NCBI GenBank assembly: GCA_963609725.1
Contig: CAVDLI010000026.1
Coordinates: forward strand, 1-20,780
Direction of reading: 5' to 3'
DNA: 20,780 nucleotides
DNA from: UBA9732 sp963609725
Lineage (GTDB): Bacteria > Spirochaetota > Spirochaetia > Sphaerochaetales > Sphaerochaetaceae
Shown here in pieces: positions 1-6,581 of this stretch. How positions within the stretch are numbered: the stretch's first letter is position 1; each line of letters opens with the position of its first letter. The notes beneath the pieces are model-generated. The model made no database searches. It was not told where the DNA came from and saw nothing but the letters and a program-made list of their open reading frames with translations. Both the position numbers and the translations under genes were made by a program.

Positions 1-36
1 CACCGTAATCAAAAGTACGATTATACCTTTTTTCAT
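1..36 (-). CDS. 5' end of a truncated exported or membrane protein gene
   Basis: Only the first 12 codons lie in the window, reading MKKGIIVLLITV. Two lysines followed by a hydrophobic run look like the start of a signal peptide or first membrane segment. The ATG (34-36 on the plus strand) is preceded by an SD sequence (AGAGGAAG, about 38-45). A well-formed sigma-70 promoter sits a further 25 bases upstream. The rest of the gene is beyond the window, so no function can be assigned. Confidence 0.6.
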   Translation of the reverse strand, partial: MKKGIIVLLITV

Positions 37-50
37 ACTTCCTCTATTAG

Positions 51-119
51 GACACATTTAAGCTACATTTATAAGACACGTTTAAGATGCTTTCAAACTG
101 CGTTTAAGCCGGTTGCAAA
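51..119. repeat. Degenerate ~23-bp tandem repeat overlapping a promoter
   Basis: Three imperfect copies (51-74, 75-97, 98-119) share a core of the type GACACrTTTAAG, followed by a diverging half. The array overlaps the -35 and -10 elements of the minus-strand promoter, so it could be an operator. It could also be chance duplication of AT-rich sequence. Confidence 0.4.
68..96 (-). promoter_or_regulatory. sigma-70-type promoter for the truncated gene at 1-36
   Basis: On the minus strand a -35 TTGAAA (91-96) and a -10 TATAAA (68-73), each 5/6 to consensus, are separated by exactly 17 bases. The predicted transcript starts near 61. That gives a 5' leader of about 25 bases carrying the SD site of the gene at 1-36. 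Seen by eye only. Confidence 0.6.
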
Positions 120-244
120 CGGTTGTAAAAGGGTTTTTGTGATTGAAAAAATGTGGTCACAAAAGTATTTTGAGAAAAAATGTGAAATAGATAAGAAATT
201 TGTCTAAATTAGTGCGCGTGTTTTTCTGATCTCTGATTTTTGCT

Positions 245-353
245 TTCTCCTTTACCTATGATGCAAACAGCCGTTTTGCATCTCTGGGTAGTGAACCTTA
301 AGCTGTAGAGGGTAGGGGAATACCCTTCAATAGATGCTATGCTGTGCACAGCT
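245..353. other. Hairpin-rich intergenic stretch, possible structured RNA
   Basis: No gene is visible here. Several inverted repeats cluster: an 8-bp stem GATGCAAA/TTTGCATC (260-267 with 275-282, 7-base loop), AGGGTA/TACCCT around GGGGAA (309-326), AGCTGT/ACAGCT (301-306 with 348-353), and a perfect 12-bp palindrome GCTGTGCACAGC (341-352). GCATCT (279-284) can instead pair with AGATGC (332-337), giving mutually exclusive folds. None is followed by a U-run, so they are not simple terminators. I match it to no known riboswitch. Confidence 0.3.
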
Positions 354-479
354 CTCATTGTTGCCCTTCCATGCAGTTGAAGGTTTGTTGTTTCCTTTTG
401 GCTTTTTTGTCAAATCGCGGAATTTTTAACTCAGTCTCTAATTGCGGTCTCAATAGCCCTTTGTCACGTGGTATATGTT

Positions 480-760
480 GGTTTTATGATGGTCTTTGCA
501 ACGACTATGGTTTTCTCAACGATTTCCTTTACAGAAACCTTACTCGGCTGCAACGACTTCTTCTTTTACAAAGACCTGACTTTCTTGCAACAACTATTTT
601 CATTTGTAGCAACCATGTTTCACGAAAACTATGTGGCATTTACAGCGACCATGTTTTTTACAGAAAACCTTACTCGCTTGCAACGACTATTTTCATTTAC
701 AAAAACAATGTCGCCTTTGCAACTATTGCAACTATTGCAACTGTTTTGCCCTGTCCATTT
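480..760. repeat. Degenerate array of TTGCAACRAC-type motifs in a gene-free region
   Basis: The motif TTGCAACGACT, or close variants such as TTGCAACAACT, GTAGCAACCAT and ACAGCGACCAT, recurs about every 30-50 bases. Longer shared blocks occur too, for example AGAAAnCCTTACTCG followed by CTGCAACGACT or TTGCAACGACT near 532-556 and 662-688. It ends in three TTGCAACTA-type units near 717-740. Overlapping plus-strand reading frames exist, but the translations are phenylalanine- and leucine-rich, have no SD site and resemble no family. I treat this as a decayed repeat rather than a gene. Confidence 0.4.
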
Positions 761-880
761 CAACCAATTTTACCTTTTGCAACTTTGCTTGTGGACCATA
801 GAAGGATACGATACCGGCAGTTCATTCTCCAATTCGGCTGTCTAAGAACCACAAAATGTGTCGAACTTTAATTTGACGCC

Positions 881-894
881 TGAAATGCATTTCA
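881..894. repeat. 14-bp perfect palindrome downstream of the transposase
   Basis: TGAAATGCATTTCA is its own reverse complement. It lies about 60 bases beyond the transposase stop codon, on its 3' side. It could be a protein-binding site or part of the element end. There is no U-run to make it a terminator. Confidence 0.3.
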
Positions 895-952
895 CAATAT
901 ATTTCAAGGCTCTCTAACTCTTAGCTTAAAAGACACTAGAAGATACTAAACT

Positions 953-2431
953 TCAAAATATATCACCAGCTGTGTCTTTTGTGAGTTTTGCAAAGTCAAA
1001 AGGAGTTTTTGTTTTTAACATGATATATATTATTCGTGAGAGTTTTCTAGCGGTTGCAATTATTGCTTTTCCTGATGATTTTTCGTCTTTTAGCTTATGA
1101 TACTGCTTTATAATTCCCATTTGGGAAGTTTTGACTGGCATCCTTACCATTGCAACAACACATTGCACTAGGGCTGTTCGTAATTCTTGAGGACCTCTTT
1201 TTGTGATTTTGCCATAGTAGACTGTTTCGTTTGACGTTTGAACCCAAGGGACAAGTCCACAATATGCTGAAAAGTTTTTATAATTTTCAAATCGCTCTAT
1301 ATCGTCAATGTAAGAGTATATAGTACAAGCATTTACAATTCCAATTCCAGGGATTGTCATAAGTAGATTTATGTTATCATTATCAGCTGTTATTTTTTTA
1401 AGTCTGCGTTCAAGAACTCGTACTTGATTTTCAACAATATCAAGTGTTTCAAAAATTATTTCTATTACTTCTTGTACTTTTGCGGGGATTTTTGTCAAAA
1501 GTTTTGTTCTGCTACTGCGACTTTGAAATTGAGAGGGGAGAGTTATATAACCATATGCTAACATAATTGCATGAGCTTGGTTCTTTAGAGCTACTGCATC
1601 TTGAACCATAAGCGAACGGCTTTTTAGAATGCGTCTTAGACTTTCTGACTCAGGTGTACATAAGTGGCTTTTTGGTAATATATCTCTTGCTAAGAATTCT
1701 GCGAGTGTTCGTGCATCGTTTTTATCGGTCTTTTTTGTGCTTAAGTTTACAACTTTGAATCTAAGTGTATTCACAACGGTTACTTCAAAGCCCTTTTCTT
1801 TCATTATATCTCTAAAGTAACGTGCGTTTGATGTGCTTTCTATTGCAATTGATACTGGCATATGTGCGTTTATATTTGAGTTCATATCTAGACTTGCAAG
1901 CGAGTTTTTGCTTTTGCTTGTGTTGCTCGAGCTTTTGCTTTTGCTTGCGTAGCTTGGATTTGTGCTACATAAACTTGCACTGCTTGAACTTGTGCTACAT
2001 AAACTTGCACTGCTTGCACTTGCTCTGCTTGAGCTTACATTATTTGCACTTGTGTTGATTGAGCTTTTACGACTTGAACTTGCGCATAGTTTTTGGCTTG
2101 CTAATTGGTTTATTCGTTCTGCAAAGGCATCGTATCCGGCTTTTGTCGTTGAAAATTTTGTGCCTTCTTCAAAAGCGTTATCTTTTTCATCTAATACGCA
2201 TATAGTGAATTGCGTTTTGTGTAAGTCTACACCAACAAAAAGCTTTCTTGCATTATTTTGCACTGCATTTGACACGGCATCTTGCATGGAATTTTGCATT
2301 AGGGCATTTGGCACGGCATTTTGCATGACATCTTGCGAAATATTTAGGCCGATTTCCTTTTGCGCTACAATATTTGCTACCACATTATCTTGTGCTGTAT
2401 TCTTAATTCCTTCTTGCATATTATTGTACAT
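953..2431 (-). CDS. IS110-family DEDD transposase with N-terminal extension and Ser-rich insert
   Basis: 492 residues. It encodes the recombinase of an IS110-type element. The RuvC-like half shows D69 (GVDLHK), E198 (AIESTS), and D236 and D239 (KKTDKNDAR). The C-terminal Transposase_20 half has TIPGIG near 359-364, and GLVPWVQTSNE with candidate nucleophile S400 followed by GKITKRG. An SD sequence (GGAGG) just before the ATG at 2431 fixes the start. Two oddities stand out. About 62 residues precede the usual family start, rich in Q, N and M with repeated MQN/MQD units. A serine-rich low-complexity insert of about 75 residues (116-190) separates the first Asp from the Glu. All catalytic positions I can see are intact, so the gene may still work, but activity with these additions is uncertain. 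The family call is firm. Confidence 0.9.
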   Translation of the reverse strand: MYNNMQEGIKNTAQDNVVANIVAQKEIGLNISQDVMQNAVPNALMQNSMQDAVSNAVQNNARKLFVGVDLHKTQFTICVLDEKDNAFEEGTKFSTTKAGYDAFAERINQLASQKLCASSSRKSSINTSANNVSSSRASASSASLCSTSSSSASLCSTNPSYASKSKSSSNTSKSKNSLASLDMNSNINAHMPVSIAIESTSNARYFRDIMKEKGFEVTVVNTLRFKVVNLSTKKTDKNDARTLAEFLARDILPKSHLCTPESESLRRILKSRSLMVQDAVALKNQAHAIMLAYGYITLPSQFQSRSSRTKLLTKIPAKVQEVIEIIFETLDIVENQVRVLERRLKKITADNDNINLLMTIPGIGIVNACTIYSYIDDIERFENYKNFSAYCGLVPWVQTSNETVYYGKITKRGPQELRTALVQCVVAMVRMPVKTSQMGIIKQYHKLKDEKSSGKAIIATARKLSRIIYIMLKTKTPFDFAKLTKDTAGDIF

Positions 2432-2446
2432 ATTTTCCTCCTCTCA

Positions 2447-2550
2447 AATTTGGTTTGTTCTGTCACTTGCGCCAGAGATATCTCATAACAAATTGTTTCT
2501 GTTGTGCGCATTTTTTGCATATTTTACAACATTGCAAAAATTTGATAGTA
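2447..2550 (-). ncRNA. Candidate bridge-RNA region of the IS110 element
   Basis: This non-coding DNA lies directly 5' of the transposase, where IS110-group elements encode their bridge RNA. It contains a stem-loop TTTTTGCA/TGCAAAAA (2512-2519 with 2533-2540, 13-base loop) and the palindrome GAGATATCTC (2475-2484). The assignment rests on position and the presence of stems only. No target-binding loops could be verified without the element ends and the insertion site. Confidence 0.2.
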
Positions 2551-2610
2551 GGGGAAATTGAGGCTAGAGACTAGGGGAATTGGGGCTTGAGGCTAGGGGC
2601 TTGAGGCTTT
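2551..2610. repeat. Imperfect ~22-bp tandem repeat between trkH and the transposase
   Basis: Three units begin GGGG at 2551, 2574 and 2596 and share the TTGAGGCTA or TTGAGGCTT ending. The array directly follows the trkH stop codon on the transcribed (minus) strand. It forms no terminator-type hairpin with a U-run. Reading from trkH into the transposase is therefore not visibly blocked. Confidence 0.5.
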
Positions 2611-2620
2611 TTACTTTTTC

Positions 2621-4093
2621 TTAGCGTTTCCAAAAAGTTCTAGAGAACAAAGCGTAAACTGTGAAAAGTTCAAGTCTTCCAACTAGCATTAGGAAACTAA
2701 AGACCCACATTGCCCAGTTAGGGAAAATAGCAAAACTGCCAGTGGGTCCTGTCTTGCCAAAACCAATTCCAATATTTCCTAATGTTAGTAGAGTAGAAGA
2801 AAAACAAGTCTCAATATCAGTGCCAGTAAGTGCAATAACTACAGTTCCTAACAACCACGTTACAAAATAGACCGACACAAACGATAAAACGCTTGTTATT
2901 GTTTCATCTCTCATTATTTCTCCACTGCTTTTTATCTTGTAAACAGCATTAGGGTGTATGCGCTTTTTTGTTATATTTGCGCCCATTTTGCAAACTGTAG
3001 CAACTCTTGTTACTTTAATGCCACCACCAGTAGAGCCAGCACAACCGCCAACAAACATTGTTAATATTATGAGCATAACAGCAAATGTTGGCCACGCAAG
3101 ATAGTCTGTTGTAGAAAAACCGGTCGTCGTAAGGATTGAAGCCACATTAAAGGCTGTGTATCTAAACGCTTTGAAAATGTTGGGATATATTTTGCATGCA
3201 GTAAGTTGTATTGCACCAAATGCCGAGCATAAAAACCATATCCCAAGGTACCAGTGTAACTCATCGTCTTTGAGAGACTGTTTTATTTTTCCAGTAAAAG
3301 CTTTGTAATACAACGAGAAATTTATGCCCCCCATTAGCATAAATACAGTTACAATAAAATCTATGTAAGCGCTATTGTATGCTCCAATAGATGTATTTTT
3401 CACGCTAAATCCAGCTGCCGATATCGTTGAGAAAGTGATAGTTACAGCATCATAAAGTCCAATTCCGCCAAATAATAAAAGTATTGTTTGTACAAAAGAA
3501 AAACCAATATAGATTAACCATAATGCTGCTGCAGTTTCTCTTGTTTTGGGTGTAAGCTTTCCTTTAACTGGCCCTACAGATTCAGCTCCTAGTAACAGAA
3601 ATCTTCCGGCTCCAATTTGAGAGCCAGCTCCTATTGCAGGAAGAAGAGCTACAAAAAGAACTACAATTCCCATTCCGCCTAGCCAATTTGTCATACTGCG
3701 CCAAAAGAGTATTCCTTTATTGCAAATTTCAATATTTGTAAGGCATGTAGCTCCAGTTGTTGTAAATCCACTCATGATTTCAAAATATGCTTTGCTATAT
3801 GTTGAAAAATCGCCTGAAAGATACAAAGGGAGTGCCCCAAATGCCGTTGCGATAACCCATGTTAATGTTACAAAAAAATATCCGTCTCTTGGCAAAAGGT
3901 CTTTGAGATTTTCTTTTCTTGTGAATATCAATGCAATAGAAGAAACTACTAATATGCAAAGCTGTGTTAATAAGAAAGACTTAATTGCTAATGGCTCATG
4001 AAAATAAAGGCTAACAGCAAGTGGTACTAGCATGAGAAATCCAATGAAGAGCATTATGAATACCAAAAGTTTTATATCTTTTTTCAAATGCAT
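2621..4093 (-). CDS. trkH: Trk potassium uptake protein, membrane channel subunit TrkH
   Basis: 490 residues, the usual family length. This is the K+-translocating inner-membrane subunit that works with the cytoplasmic TrkA gate. The protein is hydrophobic throughout and shows the four pore-loop signatures of the Trk/Ktr/HKT superfamily in order: GFTTTGAT near 110, ISAAGFS near 226, LTTTGFST near 322, and LGNIGIGFG near 440. The GGCAGSTGGGIKVTR segment, typical of TrkH/KtrB proteins, is also present. The ATG at 4093 has an SD sequence (AGAGG) six bases upstream. It follows trkA by 12 bases on the same strand, so the two form an operon with the gate gene first. No terminator hairpin is visible after the stop. 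The assignment is secure. Confidence 0.95.
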   Translation of the reverse strand: MHLKKDIKLLVFIMLFIGFLMLVPLAVSLYFHEPLAIKSFLLTQLCILVVSSIALIFTRKENLKDLLPRDGYFFVTLTWVIATAFGALPLYLSGDFSTYSKAYFEIMSGFTTTGATCLTNIEICNKGILFWRSMTNWLGGMGIVVLFVALLPAIGAGSQIGAGRFLLLGAESVGPVKGKLTPKTRETAAALWLIYIGFSFVQTILLLFGGIGLYDAVTITFSTISAAGFSVKNTSIGAYNSAYIDFIVTVFMLMGGINFSLYYKAFTGKIKQSLKDDELHWYLGIWFLCSAFGAIQLTACKIYPNIFKAFRYTAFNVASILTTTGFSTTDYLAWPTFAVMLIILTMFVGGCAGSTGGGIKVTRVATVCKMGANITKKRIHPNAVYKIKSSGEIMRDETITSVLSFVSVYFVTWLLGTVVIALTGTDIETCFSSTLLTLGNIGIGFGKTGPTGSFAIFPNWAMWVFSFLMLVGRLELFTVYALFSRTFWKR

Positions 4094-4105
4094 ATCTAGC
4101 CTCTG

Positions 4106-5602
4106 TTATTTTTCTGTAAAACTATTTTGCGCTTGTTCTTGACTTGGTTTTTCACTTTTTGAAACTTCACTCTTGGAAACTTCACTTTGTGCAACATCAC
4201 TCTTGACAACGTCACTTTTTGCAATTTTGCTTTCTACAATTTCACTTGGCTCAATGCCCAAAAGTTCTTGCATCGTTTGTGTGTATTTATGCTCAATTAC
4301 AAGCACAAGTTTGTCATTTGCTTGTATTTTATAAAGACCTCCGGGAATTATTGTGTCACCGTTTGGTTTTGTAACGCCGGCAATAATCCCTTTGCCTCTC
4401 ATATCAATATCTTTAAGAAGTTTTCCTACAGTACTTCCGTTTTCTGGAACTTGCACTTCAAATGCTTCAATTTGACCATCAAAAAGGGAGTGCATACTTG
4501 CAATATTCTTGCCATGTAAATATTTCTTTAGAGAATCAACAGTTACATCTTGAGTAGAAATAACACTGTCTATATCCATATGGCTTGCCATTCTAATGTA
4601 GTTTGGATTGCGTGTTACAAGAGCCATGCTGTTTTTTATTCCAAAATGTTTTGCGTAACTTGCTGTAATAATGTTTAACTCGTCGCTGTCAGTAAGGCAT
4701 AAAATAAGGTCTCTATTAGAAAGGTTTTCTTCTTTAATAAGACCTTCGCTAGTTATATCAGCATTGATGACTAAAACATTTGGATACTTGTTTGCAATAC
4801 TTTCACAAGTTTCTTTGTTTTTCTCAATTAGTATCAAATTTCGTTGTTGTATGGGTGTAAATTTCCTAATTAGGAAGTCTGTTACCTCGCCCGCTCCAAC
4901 AATAGCAATCTTTCTTGGTTTTTGTCTACGACGACCAACTGTATGCAAAATTGTTTCAACACTATCTTCTTTTGCTACAAGACTTAACGTGTCACCCGGC
5001 ATGACAAGAGTATTTCCACTTGGAACAATTGCTTCACCGTTTCTGTTAAGTGCCGCAATGATAAAATTAGCCTTAATCTCCTGTCTTATCTTCTTGACTT
5101 CTCTATTTGCATATTGAGAGTCTTTTTCAACATACACGTTGTATAAAACCAGTGAAGAAGTATCAAACGAGATGATATCACTATAAATTCCTCTCTCAAT
5201 ATCCTGATAAATATGAGATGCGGCCTCTTCGCTTGGGTTTACAATGTAACTTATTCCCATGAGCGAACGCGAAGCTCCATTTGAAGTGCTGTAAGAGAGG
5301 TTCCTGATTGACGCAATAGTAAGCGGAACTTTGAATTCTGTTGCAGCAATTCCACATGAAACAAGATTTGTTTCGTCTGAACCGGTGAGCGCAATAAAGG
5401 CATCGGCATTATCAAGGCCTGCTTCTCTCAAGTCGTCAAGATTTGTTCCGCTTCCAGTGATAGCCAAGCAATCAACACGTGTCATTGCATTATTTACATC
5501 TTCGTCATCTTCATCCATGATAATGACATCTTTATTCTCTTCAACCAAATGCCTGGCAAGCCTAATGCCCCTGCGTCCTGCTCCAAGAATAACAACTTTC
5601 AT
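4106..5602 (-). CDS. trkA: Trk potassium uptake regulator TrkA (two RCK domains) with repeat tail
   Basis: 498 residues from the chosen start. It is the peripheral nucleotide-binding gate of the TrkH channel. The domain order is RCK_N (GAGRRG near 7-12, acidic NAD-type end near 31), RCK_C, a second RCK_N (GAGEVT near 236, third glycine replaced), and a second RCK_C ending near 450. I chose the ATG at 5602, giving MKVVILGAG. It begins exactly at the Rossmann strand, and an AAGGA element lies about 11 bases upstream. A longer frame from 5638 would add 12 residues unlike the family. The last ~40 residues are a low-complexity tail of pentads of the type KSDVA/KSEVS, encoded by 15-bp DNA repeats. 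Such a tail is not part of normal TrkA. The upstream intergenic region carries repeated operator-like motifs. Confidence 0.93.
   Translation of the reverse strand: MKVVILGAGRRGIRLARHLVEENKDVIIMDEDDEDVNNAMTRVDCLAITGSGTNLDDLREAGLDNADAFIALTGSDETNLVSCGIAATEFKVPLTIASIRNLSYSTSNGASRSLMGISYIVNPSEEAASHIYQDIERGIYSDIISFDTSSLVLYNVYVEKDSQYANREVKKIRQEIKANFIIAALNRNGEAIVPSGNTLVMPGDTLSLVAKEDSVETILHTVGRRRQKPRKIAIVGAGEVTDFLIRKFTPIQQRNLILIEKNKETCESIANKYPNVLVINADITSEGLIKEENLSNRDLILCLTDSDELNIITASYAKHFGIKNSMALVTRNPNYIRMASHMDIDSVISTQDVTVDSLKKYLHGKNIASMHSLFDGQIEAFEVQVPENGSTVGKLLKDIDMRGKGIIAGVTKPNGDTIIPGGLYKIQANDKLVLVIEHKYTQTMQELLGIEPSEIVESKIAKSDVVKSDVAQSEVSKSEVSKSEKPSQEQAQNSFTEK
4151..4255 (-). repeat. Seven imperfect 15-bp repeats encoding the TrkA tail
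   Basis: Units start at 4151, 4166, 4181, 4196, 4211, 4226 and 4241. On the plus strand they follow the pattern TTCACTyTTGnAAC, and each encodes a pentapeptide such as VSKSE. The phase matches codons, so repeat-number change would lengthen or shorten the TrkA C-terminus without a frameshift. Confidence 0.75.
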
Positions 5603-5844
5603 CTTCTCACAATTCCTTTCTTGAACATGAAATCTCAAATTTGCAAGTTTATCTTTTCTAAATAGACCGATACCTTTATCCTACAAATTTCTTTTTCACA
5701 TTCTACAAGTTTTTGCAAAACGTTTTTTGAAACTTTTTTGCAAAAGCCCTTTCAAGCTCGCAATTTTACTTCATAGAACAAATGCATTCAAGATAATGTC
5801 CCTTTAGCTATGGTTATGAAAATATAGCTCTCTTATTTAGAAGT

Positions 5845-5961
5845 AAAATAGATTATTTTCATGTGTGCATATCAAAAATAGACCATTTTGATTGATTTTA
5901 CAAAAAAAGGTCGAAAAATAGACCAAAATCATAATTTCTAATCAAAAATGGTCTATTTTTT
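5845..5961. promoter_or_regulatory. Repeated TAGACC/AT palindromic motifs upstream of trkA
   Basis: Copies at 5845-5862, 5871-5892 and 5913-5932 and an inverted copy at 5941-5961 share AAAATAGAyC followed by ATTTTGAT or similar. The 5871-5892 copy is itself an inverted repeat, ATCAAAA/TTTTGAT. The copies at 5874-5892 and 5941-5960 are reverse complements apart from one inserted base and could form a stem of about 19 bp. A further AATAGACC lies near 5657-5665. The rest of the 5603-5996 gap holds no gene. The position suits regulation of the trkA-trkH message. Confidence 0.45.
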
Positions 5962-5996
5962 GTAAGAGCTAGTTTTGTGCAAGATGGAATTGAGGT

Positions 5997-6038
5997 AAAA
6001 AAATAAGCTGTTTTTGCTTGGTTAACAAAAACAGCTTA
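5997..6038 (-). terminator. Rho-independent terminator after hpf
   Basis: A perfect 13-bp stem (6004-6016 with 6026-6038) and 9-base loop are followed on the minus strand by seven U residues (plus-strand A-run 5997-6003). It lies about 70 bases past the hpf stop codon on the same strand and should separate hpf from trkA. Confidence 0.85.
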
Positions 6039-6052
6039 CCTTTAGTTTTAGA

Positions 6053-6080
6053 GAGGTGTCTGAAAATTTTCAAACACCTC
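6053..6080. repeat. 28-bp near-perfect palindrome between hpf and its terminator
   Basis: GAGGTGT and ACACCTC flank an AT-rich centre that is also self-complementary, giving an inverted repeat with a single mismatched pair. It sits in the hpf 3' untranslated region. No U-run follows on either strand, so it is more likely an RNA-stabilising hairpin or protein site than a terminator. Confidence 0.5.
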
Positions 6081-6104
6081 ATGTAAGTCAAATAAAAACG
6101 GCGT

Positions 6105-6401
6105 TTAGCCTTCAATTACCTTACCTTTTTCTTTACGTGCAGCAGCTTCAATTTTGTCTGCTATCATTTCTATACCCTCATAAAGCTCGTAGCAGTCATA
6201 ACTTACAACCTTTACTGTGCCCCATGAGAAATGTAATTTTGCGTCTATGTGAAAACCTTGACCAATAGTTTCTCTTTTAATAGTAATGTCTAAATCATGC
6301 AGATACTTTTCTGCAAAATCGAGTTTTTGAAGCTTCTTGTCAAGAAATTCCTGTGTTTCATCACTAATTTGATAATGGATACCTCTAACGTTAAGATTCA
6401 T
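6105..6401 (-). CDS. hpf: Ribosome hibernation promoting factor, short form (HPF/RaiA family)
   Basis: 98 residues, matching short HPF or YfiA proteins that bind the 30S decoding region and inactivate ribosomes when growth stops. The sequence starts MNLNVRGIHYQISDETQEFL, has the beta-strand pattern typical of S30AE domains (DITIKRET, HIDAKLHFSWG), and then an amphipathic helix DCYELYEGIEMIADKIEAAA with a basic end KEKGK. It lacks the extra C-terminal dimerisation domain of long HPF. The SD sequence AGGAGG lies five bases before the ATG. The gene has its own promoter and terminator. In many diderms hpf directly follows rpoN; here it lies more than 3 kb away, beyond lexA-holA and the aminopeptidase. 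Confidence 0.9.
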   Translation of the reverse strand: MNLNVRGIHYQISDETQEFLDKKLQKLDFAEKYLHDLDITIKRETIGQGFHIDAKLHFSWGTVKVVSYDCYELYEGIEMIADKIEAAARKEKGKVIEG

Positions 6402-6415
6402 GCGCTCCTCCTTTT

Positions 6416-6452
6416 GAAGTTTCTTCTTACTTAAGAGTTTCTTCTCACTTAA
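6416..6452 (-). repeat. Tandem duplication in the hpf leader
   Basis: Two near-identical units of 18-19 bp (6435-6452 and 6416-6434, each TTAAGTnAGAAGAAACT-like on the minus strand) lie between the hpf -10 element and its SD site. They make up most of the untranslated leader. Confidence 0.6.
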
Positions 6453-6481
6453 ATACTATGGTGTAAATAGCCAAAAGTCAA
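6453..6481 (-). promoter_or_regulatory. sigma-70-type promoter for hpf
   Basis: On the minus strand, -35 TTGACT (6476-6481, 5/6) and -10 TAGTAT (6453-6458, 4/6) are separated by 17 bases. The -35 abuts the U-run of the upstream aminopeptidase terminator, so one transcription unit ends almost exactly where the next begins. Confidence 0.6.
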
Positions 6482-6522
6482 AAAAAACTCCACCAAAATC
6501 TCTTAAATGACTATTGGTGGAG
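6480..6522 (-). terminator. Rho-independent terminator after the M18 aminopeptidase
   Basis: A 9-bp stem CTCCACCAA/TTGGTGGAG (6488-6496 with 6514-6522) with a 17-base loop is followed on the minus strand by eight U residues (plus-strand A-run 6480-6487). It lies 60 bases past the aminopeptidase stop codon. Confidence 0.8.
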
Positions 6523-6581
6523 CTTTATAATGTTCAAAGAAGGCCCATTGTCTCTTCTTTGAGAGCCGTTTTAACTTTTAC

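Larger units (their letters stand above)
895..2550 (-). mobile_element. IS110-family insertion sequence, ends not defined
   Basis: The element is identified by its DEDD transposase. IS110 elements usually lack terminal inverted repeats and often make no target duplication, so the ends cannot be read from one copy. The limits given simply bracket the coding region plus the flanking non-coding DNA. Members of this family carry a non-coding stretch next to the transposase that encodes the bridge RNA. Here the 5' flank before trkH is about 190 bases. Confidence 0.45.

Noticed and set aside
344..871. Overlapping plus-strand reading frames of 175 and 125 residues
   Set aside because: No SD site, Phe/Leu/Cys-rich composition from repeated DNA, and two competing frames over the same repeats. 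There is no family resemblance.
2309..2324. Sigma-54 type -24/-12 promoter (TGGCAC followed by TTGC)
   Set aside because: The spacing is one base too long, and the site lies inside the transposase coding region, pointing the wrong way for any gene start.
5603..5638. Upstream start for TrkA adding 12 residues
   Set aside because: The Rossmann strand begins at MKVVILGAG, and no better SD site supports the longer form.
6053..6080. Second terminator for hpf
   Set aside because: The palindrome is strong but no U-run follows on either strand; the hairpin at 6004-6038 with its U-run is the better terminator.
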